DNA from: Hypholoma sublateritium FD-334 SS-4
Lineage: Eukaryota; Basidiomycota; Agaricomycetes; Agaricales; Strophariaceae
Direction of reading: 5' to 3'
Assembly: GCA_000827495.1 (NCBI GenBank)
Contig: KN817525.1
Location: 655,287-700,244 of the forward strand
DNA length: 44,958 bases
The position numbers and the translations under genes were made by a program. Positions 31,083 to 41,456 of the stretch are shown here, piece after piece; positions within the stretch are counted from its first letter, which is position 1, and every line of letters begins with the position of its first letter. A model generated the notes under the pieces. The model ran no database searches. It was not told the origin of the DNA and worked only from the letters and a program-made list of their open reading frames with translations.

Positions 31083-34000
31083 TCAAGTTCGGAAGCCGAG
31101 CGTTTTCAATTGTGGTTTCCGAGTCCTGTAGTCGAGAATTTCCCTGGCTTCAAGCGATTGACTTCGGACCATTTGCTCGTCATCCGAAGTGGGAGTCATC
31201 TTCAAGTTGCGCAATTGGTTTTCAAGGTATTCACGATAACCGTGCTGTCGGTAGTGCTCCAGGCTAGGTGGCTTGTAATAAACCACTTCCTTGATACGAT
31301 CCATAAATTTTACATAGCGCTCGAAATTGATCAATGGATAGCCATCCACTTGTACAATTGTTGGATATTTCTGAAGAACGGCGTGTAGCTCTTTCAGGTG
31401 AACAGCTATGGAGACGGCGATTAGCTTCAAGGGACGCATACTAGTTTGGGTAACGCTCACCCAACCAAGGAATGCAGCGATCGCGTTCTTCGGGAGTGGA
31501 TACATCACTCACTGCATTTCGATACCCGCGGTGGTTTGCAGTCGGGTTAATGATATCTCCCAAAGCCTCCAACTTCCCTTGCATTGGTAACGTCAGCGCT
31601 GATTTGGTAAGTCTGAGTCTCTCAATCGGCGCAGAGTGCAAAGCAGATGCAATGGCGACCAAGGACGAGAAGTTTCTCATCTTTCTGCATTCCTGAAGAT
31701 ATTTTTAGTTAAATATTTGTACGCCAAGGTATTTCACTTGCCTGCGCGGTGTGTATGAAAAACTTGAGTACATCTGCCCTCTGATCTACACGATCATAGT
31801 GCAATATTGAGTCCTTCACCCAAAATAGGATTCGGTTGTTGGTGGTATATGCCCCTTGCACATTGTTATACCCCGAGTGGCGCAGTAGGTGTGCGATATA
31901 GTCTGAAGGAACGATAATCTTGTATTGATCTCCTTCTAAGAGGGAAAGTGCAATGGCAAGGTCTCGGGGCCTGATTTCAGAGGCCTTAAGCAACTTTCTG
32001 CCTGGGGAGAGAGGTGATAGGGGAACTTCGTTAGCCTGGAAAATATTGTCAATTATATGCTATATTCACAGAAGTATGACGCATGTACCCTATTTTCGAT
32101 GAGGTTCAGAAGGTCCCGCGCCTTATCAGACATCGTTGTCGAAGACTTAAGTCGGATAGCCATTTCGCAGAAGGTCTTCATTTGCCAGAGTAACTGGTGA
32201 TCCACCGGTAAATTCCGGTTGGATAACCACTGCATAATGACCATAAAGATGCTGAAACATATTGATGAGTGAAATTTTGGAAAATGCAGGGACTGGCTCA
32301 CTTAAATTGGAGAGCAACTCTATCTTCAGGATGAATGTTTGTATCCCGTTCTACATCGTAAAATCGACGAGACAACATTCCAAAGAGATCTTCAGGTGTA
32401 GTAAAATCCGCACATGCTGTCAACAGCACATCTCTGTACTCTATATCCCTTCGGGAATCTGAAGGACCCTGTCAGTGCTAAGTAAATGCCATCAATTGAT
32501 CAACTACTCACTAAAATTTGTTATCAAGCGTTGAACAAGCCCCTCCAACGTCCCTGATGCGACAGTTCCAGAGTCGTTCAGGTTGACGATGATGCGAGGA
32601 TCTGTCACTGCCGCCCGTATGTCGCCCGTTAGATGGGTACCAGGATCCGAAGATGCAGTGCTTTTGTTGGCCGCAGATTTTGCACCGTCATATGATACAG
32701 ATCGTTCTTTAAGATGGTGAAGACCAATTTGAGTGGGTAAAGAGGAAGATAGAGGTGGAACCTCTAAATTTCCTCCGCTTGGGTGAAAGAGAGAAGCAGC
32801 TCGAGGATGTGGGGGTTGAGAAAACGAGAGGGAATGTCCAAGGTCGACTGCCACCGACGTCGAATCCTGTCGAACGTGTCTTCTCTCCGATGAACTTGAG
32901 GAAAATCCAATAGCAATACCAAGGGGCGACAGCTCATCGTCCTCGTGGCCTTGATTGAAAGAAGAGATATTACTCCGTTCTCTATCAGCATCTGACATTG
33001 AAGTCATATTGCTTGTTTCACTGGAAGACGTCGAGGGCCTACTGCCATTATTCCGAATAGAGAATCGACCAAACCTCTTTGACAATGGAACACGAGAATC
33101 TATCATTGCATGGAGTCAAAAATATCCATTGATAATTTGGATGAGTCTTACCTGGAGGCGAGATCCCTCTTATATCCAAGATTGACTTCCTGATATCACC
33201 AATGGAAGGCCGGAGCTCGGGCTTTTTCTGCCAGCATCTCTGCAAGAGCGCCCACATTTCGTCGGACAGACCTTGATTCGTTGCAACTCGGCCTGGGTGC
33301 TTCGGAAGTTTACCATTATCCAGTTCCCTCATCACGGCTATATCCCGTTGCATATTGCTGAACGGTGGTTCCCCGCTGAGAATTTCTAGACAGATCATGC
33401 CAAAACTCCATACGTCCGAATGAGTTGATACCGAACCATGTTGCTGAAGAAGTTCGGGGGCAAACCATCGTGGGTTGACGCTATTTGACGTAGTCATCCC
33501 GCCACACTATCAAGAGGCGTAAGTATAGTGTTGAATCTCTGAAAATACACGATACTTACATCCTCTAAAAACTTGGACAGACCAAAATCCGACAGCAAAG
33601 CTGTTCCATCCTTGGATATCAAGACATTGGCCTATGTACCGTCAGATGACTTTGAACGCGACCGCTGATAAGATGCTTACCCCTCGAAGGTCTCCGTGGA
33701 CAATTCCTCGATTATGCAAGTATTGTAGGCCTTATAATATACATTTAAATAGAGCCAGGCGAAAGTCAAATTATACTAACCGGATGCTACTTCTGCTAAG
33801 ATCTTTAACCGATCAACTGTCGGGAATTTCTTCACGTATGATATTGAAGTCCCGTTGTCCATCCATGGGCTGACCTGGTAAAACACTTATAGATTGACCT
33901 TGAAACTAATCCGATATTGAACTCACTGAATATAGGTCGTCCCCTATATATATGACGCCATAAAGCGGGACAACATTAGGATCATGTAATTCTCTCCAGA

Positions 34001-35327
34001 TAGATACCTCTCGTTGAAAGCGCTGTCAAGGCCATTAGGTGACATCCCACATCTAGTAAAAGTCGGACTGACGTGCTGAACATCTGGATTACTAGCAAGG
34101 GTTCTGGGTAATCGTAATGCAACCTACACATAGATTTAGATATATATATGAGTGTTACTAGTCATAACCGACTCACCGGTTCTCTGTCAAGCCATTCCCC
34201 TAGAAGTTGTGCAGAATTAGCAGCATATGGTGCCATATTTAGACTGTTGCGTACCAAGAAATATATCATTGAAAGAACCCTTCGCAACAGTATTTTGTGA
34301 CTTCAAGGAAACTTGGCCCGATACTGCATTCATGGCCATGGATGGTTAATTATCATAACCCAACTTATTTGTACCCACACAACTTACGGTCAGTAAGAGG
34401 CGGAAGTCTTGACGTCTTCTGGTGAAGCTCCCACAATCCTGTCTTGAAGACCTCTCCTTCGTTCTTTTCCAGGGATGGATCCATTAGTTCCTGTTAAACC
34501 CATATAAGTTCTTGTTCAGGTGCAACGGATTAGATATAAGGGGGCCCACTGTTTGAAGGCTTTCCATCATGACTTCGACAGGCCTAGAATCGCGAGAATT
34601 TTGCATGTTTATCAGAGCCTTCATATCTTCCGTACTTTGAACGATGTAATGCAGAAGCTCTCTTATTTCAGCCTTATCGCGCAGTTGGGTAGCTTTCGAT
34701 TCGAGTTGGCCTCGCGTCATTTCCATGTTTATTTGAATCTGCATGGAGAAGAGGATATGAGGGGCGCATAGCGACTTGTTTGTGAGCACGAACGTTAAAT
34801 TTCATCATGGCAGCATCAATATCTCGGTGCAATCTATCGATTCCGTCCTTGATTTCTCTTTGTGAAAGAAGACTTTTGAGATGGTTCCACGAGCCCCATT
34901 CGTTGACCTTGCGACTGATATGATGGATGATGCTGCAAACTTTGTATGAAGAAAATGCAAAATTATAGCGGTGAAATAACGGACACTTCAATCTCATCGG
35001 CGATTTCGACAACTTTGGAGCCCTCTAAACCTTGGGAACTATCCCTGAGCGAGACCATTAGACTCAAGCAGCGGGCACTCATGTCCTCGCATTGTTGCTG
35101 ATAAACGTAGGTATTAGGGATCGGGTACCACTACAAGTCATAGAAGGACCGACGTACATTGTATAATTTTACGTTTGCGATACCCTTATATGTAGCTTGA
35201 ACTGCATATGGGCTTAATCGTAAGGCTGGTCAGGACTCAGGCCTCAGGAGGCAAATAACGTACGTAAAGTTGCAGCTGTACCGAGAAAAGGGACACCCGA
35301 GAGATGTGCAAGAGTGGCTAAATCCAT
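31083..35327 (-). CDS. MLKL-like four-helix domain + kinase-like + RasGEF fusion
   Basis: A large multi-exon minus-strand gene of roughly 1100 aa, with many introns of about 50 nt. From the ATG at 35327 (MDLATLAHLSGVPFLGTAAT) residues about 1-120 form a helical module ending RKVNEWGSWNHLKSLLSQRE and IDRLHRDIDAAMMKFN, the pattern of the MLKL_NTD (HeLo-like) four-helix domain common in Agaricomycetes. A helical linker leads to a TKL-type kinase-like domain: IVHGDLRGANVLISKDG, LLSDFGLSKFLED, RWFAPELLQQHG, SDVWSFGMICLEILSGEPPF. After a Ser-rich linker come RasGEF_N (SGTLEGLVQRLITNF, FTTPEDLFGMLSRRF) and RasGEF (ILHYDRVDQRADVLKFFIHT, SSLVAIASALHSAPIERL). The likely role is membrane-linked activation of a Ras-like GTPase. 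The beta-3 lysine is replaced (VALRLPR) and the glycine loop is poor (KGSFNDIFLG), so kinase activity is doubtful. Exact exon borders in the kinase N-lobe are less certain. Confidence 0.85.
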
Positions 35328-35511
35328 AGGCGAGGGGAGGAAGAAGCATAGTAGATCTTGACATTGAGCGGCATTGACTCCCAGCCACGGTGCCTGAAGC
35401 GGTGCAGATAAAGGCACGCATCGGACGTATTTTCAACGGGGATGAGCAGCGGAACTCGGAATATTGACCACTTGGTATATGTAGACATTCATTTTGCCGT
35501 TCAAATTGATT

Positions 35512-35606
35512 GGTAGCGTGGCCGAGTTGGTCTAAGGCGTTGGATTTAAGTAATGCTTGATTCCCAATGGGCGTGAGTCCGCGCGAGTTCGAACCTCGCC
35601 GCTACC
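35512..35606 (+). tRNA. tRNA-Leu (anticodon TAA) with intron
   Basis: A 95-nt gene. The acceptor stem GGTAGCG pairs with CGCTACC. The D-arm is GGCCGAGTTGGTCTAAGGC and the T-arm GCGAGTTCGAACCTCGC. A long variable arm (GGGCGTGAGTCC) marks a class II tRNA. The anticodon loop reads TTTAAG, followed by an intron of about 11 nt (TAATGCTTGAT) inserted one base after the anticodon, the canonical place. CTTGA in the intron can pair with the anticodon region TTAAG. The 3' A of CCA is coincidental. It lies 184 bp upstream of the kinase-RasGEF start, on the opposite strand. Confidence 0.9.
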
Positions 35607-35860
35607 ATTTGTGATTTTATTGAATATTTTTACAGTCTATTTTAGACAAATTTTCCTGCGCATCTCACGTCAAGTTTCAAGTTTCAACGACCTATTTCTG
35701 GATTCAAGACTCGATTTCGGGGTTCCGGGAAGCGGGCAGTGAGTGCGCAGTGAAGCAGCCCAGTCAGTTTACTGGGCTCACAATGTTCATTTCATTCTAA
35801 ATCACAAGACGTATACTTATTTCCTAAATACACTACACATGCTCTCGCATCTTTATAACT

Positions 35861-36960
35861 TTAGAATATCTGATGATTGTCAGCTTTTACTTCCAGAATA
35901 CAAGTAGCATATCGTCTCACATCATTGATGCTATCATGTCCGCCTGGCCCTTGCCTGACTCTGAGATTGATAAGTAAGTCGCGTCGATTTGACTGCGAAA
36001 GATTTATGTACCGTCGTGTAGGTTTGAAGTCAGTCGCCTCCTCAGAATCCCAAAAATTGGCTAAACTGCTGTTTCCGCCCGGATTTTCTCGAACGCGGCT
36101 AGATAGTATGTTTGTTATAGCAAAATTGAGTGGCAGTTGAAGTGATTTCTCACCGGGTGGGTTTAATGCTGGAAGGGAAGGCGATGCCGGATTCATCCTG
36201 GGTCTCAAACTGTTGAGCTGCTACCGGTTGTGCCTTACTCACAGGAATGTCCTATCCCAAACGAGCTTTTAGTAGGTAGTCCCATAGTTCACATGCGTAT
36301 GGCAGACCTGGGCTGCATCGCCTCTCATAGGGGCCGAAGCCAAGGCATCTCCCTCATCGCCTTCAGCAAATATATCCGTATGTGGACCGCCTGGGGCCGT
36401 GCGAACACGTCTGGACGGGACAAAGGCACCAGTTTCAGTGGAACCTGGTCCTTGGTATTGTTCAAACGCTTTGAATGCAGATAATTGGGGAGACACATAC
36501 CAGTTACTTCAACCTCTGCCTCAATGCCCAGGCTGTCAGTAAGCTTGCCGAACTTGGCGTAGCCTGAAGGATTGAGGCCTTCAGCATCTCCAGAGTATAA
36601 TTCAGTCAAAACTTACGTGGAAGTTTGCTGATGTTGCTGAAGTTAGTGTCCACAGTAGTGCCAGTATATCTATGCAGATCGTCGTCAGAGTTTGACGCTT
36701 TTCGCAATTGAGAAGGCAGACTTCAAGAATTCAATCAATGAACGCTTGGTGAACACAATGTTGGTGTTGTCCCAATCTAACATGCCTGAGGGGGTATTAG
36801 GTACTAGCTTGATCAGAGAGGCCTTTGTCTTTCGTACCAAGGCTAGCGGGCCAGTCCCGCTCTTTCGACATGTCGATGACAGTGGAAGGTGTGAAACTTC
36901 GCCAAAAAGTTGATAGATATAATGCACATCGATAATTAGATGCACATACGCTGAGGTCAT
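35861..36960 (-). CDS. PGG-motif protein resembling HN1/Jupiter family
   Basis: Multi-exon minus-strand gene whose 3' two-thirds can be spliced confidently. It contains three copies of a motif: SRRVRTAPGGPHTDIF, TRRVRENPGGNSSLANF and RRVRQGPGGHDSINDIF. The last ends in a 9-nt coding exon (35861-35869, ATA TTC TAA). Between them are acidic and polar linkers (AEGDEGDALASAPMRGDAAQ). RVLxPPGGxSSxxFG repeats typify the metazoan HN1/Jupiter microtubule-associated proteins, and the similarity here is short and suggestive only. Upstream exons include SNSDDDLHRYTGTTVDTNFS and AKFGKLTDSLGIEAEVEVT. The N-terminal exon or exons are unresolved. The proposed start (36960, MTSA before a GTATGT donor) is one possibility. 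It is divergent from COQ7. Confidence 0.6.
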
Positions 36961-37142
36961 TTGTGGTCAAGAGCTTGAACTTTGAAGTAAGAAATTAGAA
37001 TGGTAACGCGCAAGATACTATTACACAGCGGCTGGTTACCATCACTGCACCTACTGCATTAGAGTCACGAGACCGCGCGACTTTACCACTTGCCAGGCCC
37101 AATGCCATTCGAATTTCGCCGCCCCGGACCTGACTGTCTACA

Positions 37143-37926
37143 ATGTTTCGAAATATCTCACTTCGCGCATGGAACCTTCGTTGCAGAAGATCTTTGTCCA
37201 CCAACGCGTATTTACCGCCTTCAACTGCTTATACAAGTCCCTCGCACGGATGTGATGCTGCAACTCACACAACACCCTCGGACTTGACACTCACCGAGAG
37301 ACGAACCTTGGAAAGCGCCCTTCGCGTTGACCAAGCAGGAGAGATTGCCGCGAATTATATCTATCAGGGGCAGCTAGTGGTATTAGGTAGTGATAAGAAT
37401 TTAGGTGCACTCATTCAAGCAAGTCCTGTTCTGTCCTGCCTTTCACCACTCTGACTGTACCGTAGAATATGTGGGACCAAGAGAAGAAACATTTGCTAGT
37501 CATGGACGAGCTACAAGTTCAACACAACATCAGACCGACTCTACTTTCAGAAGTCGCCAAAGTGGCAGGATTTGGGCTCGGGGTTGCAACTGCATTGATG
37601 GGGAAGGAAGCAGCAATGGCGTGCACAGAAGCCGTGGAAACTGTCATTGGCGAGCATTATGAGGAGTGACTATCCTTTCATTTGTTCTATCTGGCTTTGG
37701 AGTTGATGTCTGTTATAGTCAACTCAAGGAATTGGGTTCATTCTCATCCAAACATCCTAGTCTTCCTCTCCTCAAGGACGTCATAAAGGAGTTTAGAGAC
37801 GACGAACTTGAGCATTTAGACACAGCAGTTGACCATTTTTCGCAAAGGGCGCCTGCACATGCACTTTTGAGTACAATCATTGGTAGTGGCTGTAAGATTG
37901 CCATTGAAGTATGCAAAAGAGTTTGA
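37143..37926 (+). CDS. COQ7: COQ7/CAT5, demethoxyubiquinone hydroxylase
   Basis: Mitochondrial di-iron monooxygenase for the penultimate step of ubiquinone synthesis, on the matrix side of the inner membrane. Exons 37143-37418, 37466-37665 and 37719-37926 give 227 aa. The first ~40 residues are Arg/Ser-rich without acids (MFRNISLRAWNLRCRRSLST), a good mitochondrial presequence. Metal ligands are all visible: Glu in LRVDQAGEIAANYIYQGQ, Glu and His in MWDQEKKHLLVMDEL, Glu in CTEAVETVIGEHY, and Glu and His in FRDDELEHLDTAVDHF. The first intron (37419-37465) has a GC donor, GCAAGT. A GT donor four bases later would shift the frame. The gene converges with the NDUFB4-like gene, with stop codons only 40 bp apart. 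Confidence 0.95.
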
Positions 37927-37966
37927 GGATGGAACCACAATCAAGTGAACAGTCGATTCTATATTT

Positions 37967-38407
37967 CTAAGCATCATGCGTCGACTTGGCATTTAAAGAT
38001 TCCCCCTTGAGTTTTCCCGTCCAGTCCCATCGTTGCTGAATAATTAGTTAGTTGAGACAAGTCGTACTAGTAATCAAGACGGACGCACATTGCTGGTACT
38101 GGCGATGTAGTACATGGTTGCAGGAACCACAAGAAAGCCAATCACGGCGGTACGAACAGTTCGGTTTGTCCAACGGAAGTGGAGATACGCCTCTTCGCGC
38201 TACGAGAATATTTAACAACAACTCCACAGGAACAAAATTGGTGTGTACCATAGTGTTAAACCGCTCGATGGCGGGGTCGACCTAGAAAGGGCACTTGAGA
38301 AAATGGATAGTAGCAATGGCTGTCAGAAGCATACTTTCAACGGTCCTATTGATGATAAATAAGTGAAAGTCCGGGCATAAAGGTAGGAAAGACTGACCGT
38401 GGCCCAT
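37967..38407 (-). CDS. NDUFB4-like complex I accessory subunit (77 aa, five exons)
   Basis: This small gene is visible only after splicing. Exons on the minus strand are 10 nt (38398-38407, ATGGGCCACG), 11 nt (38335-38345, GACCGTTGAAA), 33 nt, about 111 nt and a last exon ending at 37967. The product begins MGHGPLKVDPAIERFNTMRE and continues EAYLHFRWTNRTVRTAV. One membrane helix follows (IGFLVVPATMYYIA), and the end is RWDWTGKLKGESLN then AKSTHDA. That layout, a short N-terminus with VDPAIERF, FRWT, one helix, then W-W-TGKLKGESL, matches the B15/NDUFB4 family of the complex I membrane arm. The introns have GT-AG ends. It is divergent from the RBM5-like gene, whose start is 86 bp away, and convergent with COQ7. 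Confidence 0.8.
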
Positions 38408-38493
38408 GACTAGTTCGGTGGTCGGGGTAAAGAGGCGGTTTGTTTGGTCGGTGTTTGTATATTGTTTCTTGCCTCTCTCCATCACTCACTGCC
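38408..38493. promoter_or_regulatory. 86-bp bidirectional promoter
   Basis: Only 86 bp separate the start codon of the NDUFB4-like gene (minus strand, 38407) from that of the RBM5/10-like gene (plus strand, 38494). Both 5' UTRs and core promoters must lie here or reach into the neighbouring gene. The sequence is pyrimidine-rich toward 38494. No TATA box is evident. Confidence 0.5.
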
Positions 38494-41238
38494 ATGGCTT
38501 ACAACCGCGAATGGGACAAGGGAAAGGACTCTTGGGATGAAGCCGCCGCATACTCGTGGTCCGCTCAAGACCCTAGATCTCATATCAGAGAACGAGAAGA
38601 AGACTCTTATGCTGACGGAAAGAGAAGGAAGTTCAATAACGGTGTACGACCTACTTCGCCGTCTGCATTGCCTCGCTCACACTTTCACATTTCCAGGGAC
38701 ATAACGCTGGGCATTCTTACGAAGAAAATTCGTACAACTCGTCCTATAATCGCCAACAGCAATATGATTGGACCCAGGATCCTTCCCAGGACGACCGCTC
38801 AAGAGGAGGCGCAGGCGGTTTTGCAAAGAAGCGTCTCGTACCCTCTGAGCCTAGTCCTCACGTCATCTTTCTTGGGTTGGACCCAGATTTTACAGAGGCC
38901 GATGTCTGTCGACTCTCATGTTCTTGAATTCTTTTATACTCGAGACTGAAGTCACTTCCTACCCAGCTTCAGGCATACCTCGTTTCCAACGGCTGCAGTG
39001 TGGAAACCGTGACAATAATCCGAGAAAGATCATCAGGCACTTGCACCTTTGTATCTGCTTCTGCACATGCATTAATTAACCTACTTCGCCATTGGGTTTA
39101 TAAGGTTCTTCCAAAGGCTTCGGCTTTGCTCAATTCACAACCGTCGAACACGCCCGCGCATTCGTGGACCCACTATTTCCCTTCATACAAATGCCCCCAC
39201 CAGCTTCCCATGGAGCTTCAGCAACAGCAACCTTTTACAAAGCCCTTGAAACGGGCATCCCTCACAACGGGCGAAGAGTCAAGATCGATTATTCCCAAAG
39301 CGCAATGCCTCACGATAAAGGTCGTATAACCCGGGGGAACATGAATGACGGTACCCGTGATATTGGCAATACACAAAGTCCCCTTCTCCTCTTTAGGGGA
39401 TTAGATCCTCTATCGGGCCCGCAAGCCATCTACCAGGCTATGCTGTCGTCGTCGGGCTCAGGAAAGGAGGGTGCCAAAGGCATGAGACGCATCATTCTAA
39501 TCAAGGACAAAGTCACCATGGCAAGCTTTGGTTTTGCTTTTGTTGAATTTGTGGATGTCCCAGTAAGTCACCATCGTCCACCCTAACCGCGCAGCTCACA
39601 TTTTTACAGTCGGCATCTACGGTCCTTGCTGCCACCATGTCTCCAACGTTGCACCCTTCGGGCTTCCGCATCTCTGATCGACCTGTGGCCGCATCATTCG
39701 CTCATCCATATTCATTTCAGCCTGTCACTGACTTCCTATCTCGAGACGAATCGTGCTTGGTGTCAACTTTGAGTCTGGGAGGGACGGAAGGCACTTGGGT
39801 CAGATATTGGGACGAGTCTTCTACCGTGGCGGTGCTAGAGTTCAAAGTCGAAGAACCGGTACAGCCTGCTGCGCATGCGAAGGATAAGAAAGACAAGAAG
39901 AAGGCAAAGCGTAACACGGATTTAAGTTTCTTAGATCAAAACAATAAACTTATATTCGAAATTTACAGATGAATCAGACGTTCATGTCAAACCTGGCCCA
40001 TCAGCCCCCTCGGTGCTTCCCCTTACAGATAAACCTGTGACATTGAGCTTCAGCAAAGGACCCATCAAAATGAATACAGGCTCTATCAAAACTGTAGGTC
40101 TTTCATTGGACGACAACGCAGAAGAAACCTCCGAAGATGCAGGCTCTGAGCCCCACAAACGTATGTACAATAGACCTGTGCTGCAAATACTGACTGTAGC
40201 CACAGCCATTGCAGTGAAGAAGGTTGCCCCATTGATCGCTAGTAAGAAGGTATGTTTTCAAGTCCGCTTTTTAAGATTCTGATACTGACATCTGATGGAT
40301 CATGTAGACGGTCAGCAATATCAACAAATGGAACCAAGTACAAGAAGAGTTGTCTCAAGACGTTGCGGGACCATCCGTGGTAATAGTTTTTTGCGACGAA
40401 TTATCAATCCATTATTCAATCGATATGTAGGAAATATCGCACCAAGATACTACGGCCTCCGCCACATCCGGCTCTAAAACTAATGCGAAGACATCTGATC
40501 CAGATGCCGAATTCGAGTTTTCGGATGTCACTACTCTGATGTGTCTTCTGTGCGCCAGACAGTTCAAATCATTGGATGTTTTGAAGCGGCATAACAAGGA
40601 GTCGGACTTGCATAAGGTATATAATTAAGCTGTTTTGCCGGCACCGCATATTCATGATCATGATCCAGAAAAACTACAAGGACTCGAACCTCAGGGAGGT
40701 AGCCAAGCAAAAGGTCGTTTCTCGGAAAGCTGGAACTGCAGCAGATCAGCCGAGATATCGTGATCGTGCATCGGAACGCAGGACACTTTTCAACCAACCT
40801 GATATGCCCCTCCCTGAAAAGGATGTCCCTATGAAAAAACGACAAGTTGAGGCCGTGCCGCTTGCTATCACAGCGCCGCAAATTCCGCCAACAGAACCTG
40901 GGAAAGACGAGACTAATGTCGGGAATAAACTCTTGAAAATAATGGGGTGGAAAGAGGGAACTGGGTTAGGGTCGGAAGCGGACGGTCGTGTTAATCCAAT
41001 GTTCGTCAACCCATTTCATTTCCGTGTACTTAGCCCTTAACCTTTATTAGTGAAACTTCAGTGTATGCCCCTGGCGTTGGGTTGGGCGCTAGTAAAGGCA
41101 AAGACCTCGGTAAATATGCAGAAGGCTTCACGAGCTATGTTCACATGGCGCAAGATTCGGTAAATTACTTTGACATCTGTTGCGTAACTCCATTTCTGAC
41201 CTTCGACCGTGTAGGCACGAGAACGCTACGGCAGTTGA
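38494..41238 (+). CDS. RBM5/RBM10-like splicing factor (RRM, C2H2, G-patch)
   Basis: Nuclear RNA-binding protein of the RBM5/10 family, which controls alternative splicing in the early spliceosome. Multi-exon. An Arg/Ser/Tyr-rich N-terminus leads to RRM1 (VIFLGLDPDFTEADLQAYLV, then KGFGFAQFTTVEHARAFV) and a second RRM-like region (LLLFRGLDPLSGPQAIYQAM, FGFAFVEFVDV). An aromatic region follows (VRYWDESSTVAVLEF). Near the end are a C2H2 finger (LMCLLCARQFKSLDVLKRHN, with His again in SDLHK) and a G-patch (GNKLLKIMGWKEGTGLGSEA). The final block YAPGVGLGASKGKDL ends ARERYGS. Finger plus G-patch in this order is diagnostic. The intron 39037-39114 seems to start with GC. The donor of the intron inside the G-patch was not settled (several options near 40985). 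It starts divergently 86 bp from the NDUFB4-like gene. Confidence 0.87.
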
Positions 41239-41456
41239 TGTGCAATTCATCCGTCCGTGCTAGTATCATATTCCATGTCATCTAGTCGTCCCCCGCTGTC
41301 TTGGTTACTTGCTTGTTACGTGCAGAAGAATAATTATACTGCATTTATTTTCACATTAATTGCTGCCAACCAGCGGCAATAGCTAAACGACTGGTATTTA
41401 GAGGGTTTGTATGAAATGAGCGTATGATAGAAGGAGCGTGTAGATTGAGAGGAATC

